In this document: one piece after another, positions 7,416-8,931 of the stretch
How the letters are laid out: every line of letters starts with the position of its first letter
How positions within the stretch are numbered: the first letter of the stretch is position 1
DNA from: an uncultured euryarchaeote
GTDB taxonomy: Archaea > Thermoplasmatota > Poseidoniia > Poseidoniales > Poseidoniaceae
Length of the DNA stretch: 8,931 nucleotides
Direction: 5' to 3'
Assembly: GCA_937897005.1 (NCBI GenBank)
Contig: CALCOQ010000284.1
Span: 1-8,931 of the forward strand
The notes under the pieces: model-generated
Told to the model about the DNA's origin: nothing
The model's database searches: none
Seen by the model: the letters and a program-made list of their open reading frames with translations, nothing else
Position numbers and translations under genes: made by a program

Positions 7416-7673
7416 ATGCCCAATTCCTCAAGTGGTATCATGAGTTCGACGCCGATTCGCCATTATAATCGCACCTGGGAAGAGATTGAAGAGATGCTTG
7501 AGCAGGCGATTGAACGAAAGCAGAAGTGGAAGGATTGGTTTGAGCAATGCCGCGAAGATGGTGAACGCGAAGGAATGATGGAAGCGGCAAGGAATTCCAA
7601 AGCACTTGATGGAGTGATCAAATGCCTGAAATGGACATTGGGTGAAGAGGATGTTCCCCATCCTCTGGATTAG
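7416..7673 (+). CDS. Small helical hypothetical protein (85 aa)
   Basis: I do not recognise this protein. The ATG at 7416 follows a modest Shine-Dalgarno-like GAAGGGG (7404-7410) at 5 nt spacing; an internal ATG at 7440 is possible. After a short Ser-rich start, residues about 20-75 are predicted amphipathic helix, rich in Glu, Lys and Arg, with four Trp (W21, W38, W41, W73) and two Cys (C45, C70). There is no signal peptide or TM segment, so it is probably cytosolic. It lies 35 bp after the nucleotidyltransferase on the same strand and may be the last gene of the unit. Its TAG stop overlaps the stop of the convergent gene. It is judged real from its start context, plausible composition, and the absence of a better gene in this interval. 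Confidence 0.65.
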   Translation: MPNSSSGIMSSTPIRHYNRTWEEIEEMLEQAIERKQKWKDWFEQCREDGEREGMMEAARNSKALDGVIKCLKWTLGEEDVPHPLD

Positions 7674-8931
7674 ATTCTACGGACCCAGGCTCGAGTGGCT
7701 ACATCTCTTGAATACCACATTCCTGAACCATGAGGGAACTCGATCCATTCGTTACCATCCGTCCTCATCTGACCAACTACTGAAGGGTCAGGTCCGGCTG
7801 TAGCAACCTGTTGCTGTTGAGCATACTGCTGATGCTGAGCATATTGTTGCTGCTGAGCGTGCTCCTGCTGTTGAGCATATTGTTGCTGCTGAGCGTGCTG
7901 TTGCTGCTGAGCATACTGAGGGTCTTGAGCAGCCAGTGCTGAGGCGTATTGCTGATGATAGAGAGCATCCTCGTCTTCATATTCCTCTTCATCATCACTC
8001 CCACCTCTGACCAGAAGTATGACGAGAAGAATCACCGCGATGACTCCGCCAACCAATAATCCCCATGTCACTGGGTCTCCATCTGTTAATCCTGCCAGCC
8101 CACTGGTATCGCCACCCATCGACTGTCCGTCGCTGTCTCCTCCTCCATCATCGGTCGCTGGAGGACATCCAAGATTACCCTCTTTACTCGAGGTCCCGAA
8201 GGTGTTGGGACAGGCATCAGGTTGATTGCCGACTGAACTATCTCCGTATCCATCGCCATCAGAATCACTCCACTGTGTCGGTTCTTCTCGGAAAGCATCG
8301 GCACCGTTACCAACTGTCCACAGTGCATCCGGGTCTGACCAACCATCGCCGTCTAGATCTACACAACCCTTACGATCGTGCTCAGAGCCACCATTGGTAC
8401 TGGGGCAATCATCGGAGCCATCGGCTACACCATCTTTGTCGCTGTCCTGATGCTCCAGTGAATCGTCTGGAAAAGCATCGATGAAATCAGCCCAACCATC
8501 TCCATCACGGTCGGAACAGCCGAGAACCTCTCCTTGTGTCGAATCACCGAACTGGATAGGGCAGGCATCCTGATTCAACGCCAATAATTCATATTGGCCA
8601 GGCCATCCTTCAGGACGGGTACTGCTCCATGAATGATTGCCATAGTTATCGCCATAGCCATCACCATCGAAATCAGTCCACTGGGTAGGATCATTCGGTA
8701 GCGCGTCGGCTCCGTCATCTATCGACCACATATGATCTGCATCTGACCAACCATCGCTGTCACTGTCCTTGCAACCCTGACGGTCCTCCATCGAGCCACC
8801 AGCCACCTGTGGACAGTCGTCAGCTTTGTAACCGTTGATGTTATCTCCATATCCATCTCCATCAGAATCCAGCCATTGCGTAGGCTCAAGCGGTAATGCA
8901 TCTATTGAATCAGCCCAGCCATCACCGTCAG
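7670..8931 (-). CDS. C-terminal part of TSP3-repeat surface protein with TM anchor, Gln-rich tail and WW-like motif (5' truncated by window)
   Basis: The reading frame is open to the right edge, so the N-terminus and any signal peptide lie outside; 419 codons are visible, ending in TAA (complement of 7670-7672). A GTG at 8806 lies inside a repeat and is not a credible start. Four modules of thrombospondin type 3 / calcium-binding character (DLDGDGWSD, DSDGDGYGD, with ADAxxxxPTQW between) run from 8931 to 8165. Each carries a CP Cys and a closing GC Cys that could pair. TSP3 Asp-rich loops bind calcium in characterised homologues. A linker rich in Gly, Asp and Ser leads to a TM helix at about 8010-8071 (WGLLVGGVIAVILLVILLV). 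A DDEEEYEDED acidic patch, a Gln-rich hexapeptide array (7808-7915) and a last 26 residues resembling a WW domain follow. The likely role is adhesion or surface structure; the tail may bind a cytosolic partner. Confidence 0.88.
   Translation of the reverse strand, partial: DGDGWADSIDALPLEPTQWLDSDGDGYGDNINGYKADDCPQVAGGSMEDRQGCKDSDSDGWSDADHMWSIDDGADALPNDPTQWTDFDGDGYGDNYGNHSWSSTRPEGWPGQYELLALNQDACPIQFGDSTQGEVLGCSDRDGDGWADFIDAFPDDSLEHQDSDKDGVADGSDDCPSTNGGSEHDRKGCVDLDGDGWSDPDALWTVGNGADAFREEPTQWSDSDGDGYGDSSVGNQPDACPNTFGTSSKEGNLGCPPATDDGGGDSDGQSMGGDTSGLAGLTDGDPVTWGLLVGGVIAVILLVILLVRGGSDDEEEYEDEDALYHQQYASALAAQDPQYAQQQQHAQQQQYAQQQEHAQQQQYAQHQQYAQQQQVATAGPDPSVVGQMRTDGNEWIEFPHGSGMWYSRDVATRAWVRRI
7808..7915 (-). 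repeat. Six tandem 18-bp units encoding YAQQQQ/HAQQQQ
   Basis: Six in-frame 18-bp units lie within the cytosolic tail of the TSP3 protein. On the coding strand they read YAQQQQ, HAQQQQ, YAQQQE, HAQQQQ, YAQHQQ and YAQQQQ. The units at 7844-7861 and 7880-7897 are identical at all 18 bases. There is also a 36-bp higher-order period: 7844-7879 and 7880-7915 differ at three bases. Copy-number change would keep frame and only alter tail length. Confidence 0.9.
8165..8931 (-). repeat. Four TSP3-type DxDGDG protein modules
   Basis: Protein-level repeats in gene 7, each ending in GC: module 1 at 8771-8931 (cut by the edge), module 2 at 8516-8770, module 3 at 8363-8515 and module 4 at 8165-8362. The shared plan is DxDGDGWxD, ADAxxxxPTQW, DxDGDGYGD, a DxCP Cys, then GC. 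Module 2 carries an insertion containing SWSSTRPEGWPGQY. Module 3 is short, lacks PTQW and has DSDKDGVAD instead of DGDGYGD. The DNA copies are diverged, so this is an old domain array rather than a recent duplication. Confidence 0.85.

Noticed and set aside
7381..7468. Very short frames starting at ATG 7381 (20 codons) and ATG 7385 (27 codons) before the small gene
   Set aside because: They overlap the start of the 85-residue gene, have no ribosome-binding site of their own and show no coding features.
7808..7915. CRISPR-like regular array
   Set aside because: The 18-bp units are contiguous with no spacers and are in frame within a protein as Gln-rich hexapeptides.
8065..8484. 139-codon plus-strand frame opposite the TSP3 repeats
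   Set aside because: Its His/Arg/Leu-rich translation simply mirrors the GAT/GGA codons of the repeats on the other strand.
8804..8806. GTG as the true start of the TSP3 protein
   Set aside because: The frame continues upstream to the window edge with more of the same repeat (DGDGYGD, PTQW), so this is an internal Val codon.

Overview
The window looks like a chromosome segment of a marine planktonic archaeon, most likely Marine Group II (Candidatus Poseidoniales, Thermoplasmatota). The clues are protein-level. There is a large surface protein built from DxDGDGxxD (thrombospondin type 3) modules that carry recurrent PTQW and DGDGYGD motifs. There is a CARDB/Ig-like exoprotein with a membrane anchor and a cytosolic tail, an archaeal COG1340-type coiled-coil protein, and a DtxR/IdeR-type regulator. 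Genes are tightly packed, base composition is roughly balanced, and GTG/TTG starts are used. The taxonomic call is inference from gene content; no rRNA or tRNA is present.

Layout. Six genes run rightward from about 116 to 7673 with short gaps or overlaps. They are: (1) a membrane-anchored Ig-like exoprotein ending in two cytosolic zinc ribbons, 116-2710; (2) a DtxR-family metal-dependent repressor with a C-terminal FeoA/SH3 domain, 2700-3416, overlapping gene 1 by 11 bp if it starts at its TTG; (3) an unrecognised five-TM membrane protein with a large cytosolic domain, 3451-5226; (4) a COG1340-like coiled-coil protein with a basic tail, 5300-6310; (5) a sugar-1-phosphate nucleotidyltransferase with a left-handed beta-helix tail, 6322-7380, preceded by the only textbook Shine-Dalgarno seen; (6) an 85-residue helical orphan, 7416-7673. 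A convergent leftward gene (7), open at the right window edge, encodes the C-terminal part of a calcium-binding-type surface protein: TSP3 modules, one TM helix, an acidic segment, a Gln-rich hexapeptide repeat and a C-terminal WW-like motif. Genes 6 and 7 overlap by 4 bp at their stop codons.

No non-coding stretch longer than about 75 bp lies inside the window. Bases 1-58 are upstream of gene 1; an in-frame TAA at 47-49 bounds that reading frame, and no convincing promoter or RNA is visible there. No CRISPR array, IS element, tRNA or rRNA was found.

How the genes may work together is inference. The theme is cell envelope: two anchored surface proteins, a polytopic membrane protein and a nucleotide-sugar enzyme, with a metal-responsive regulator embedded in the series. 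The gene 1 ectodomain is rich in N-glycosylation sequons, which fits a neighbourhood that makes activated sugars, but nothing here proves a shared pathway.
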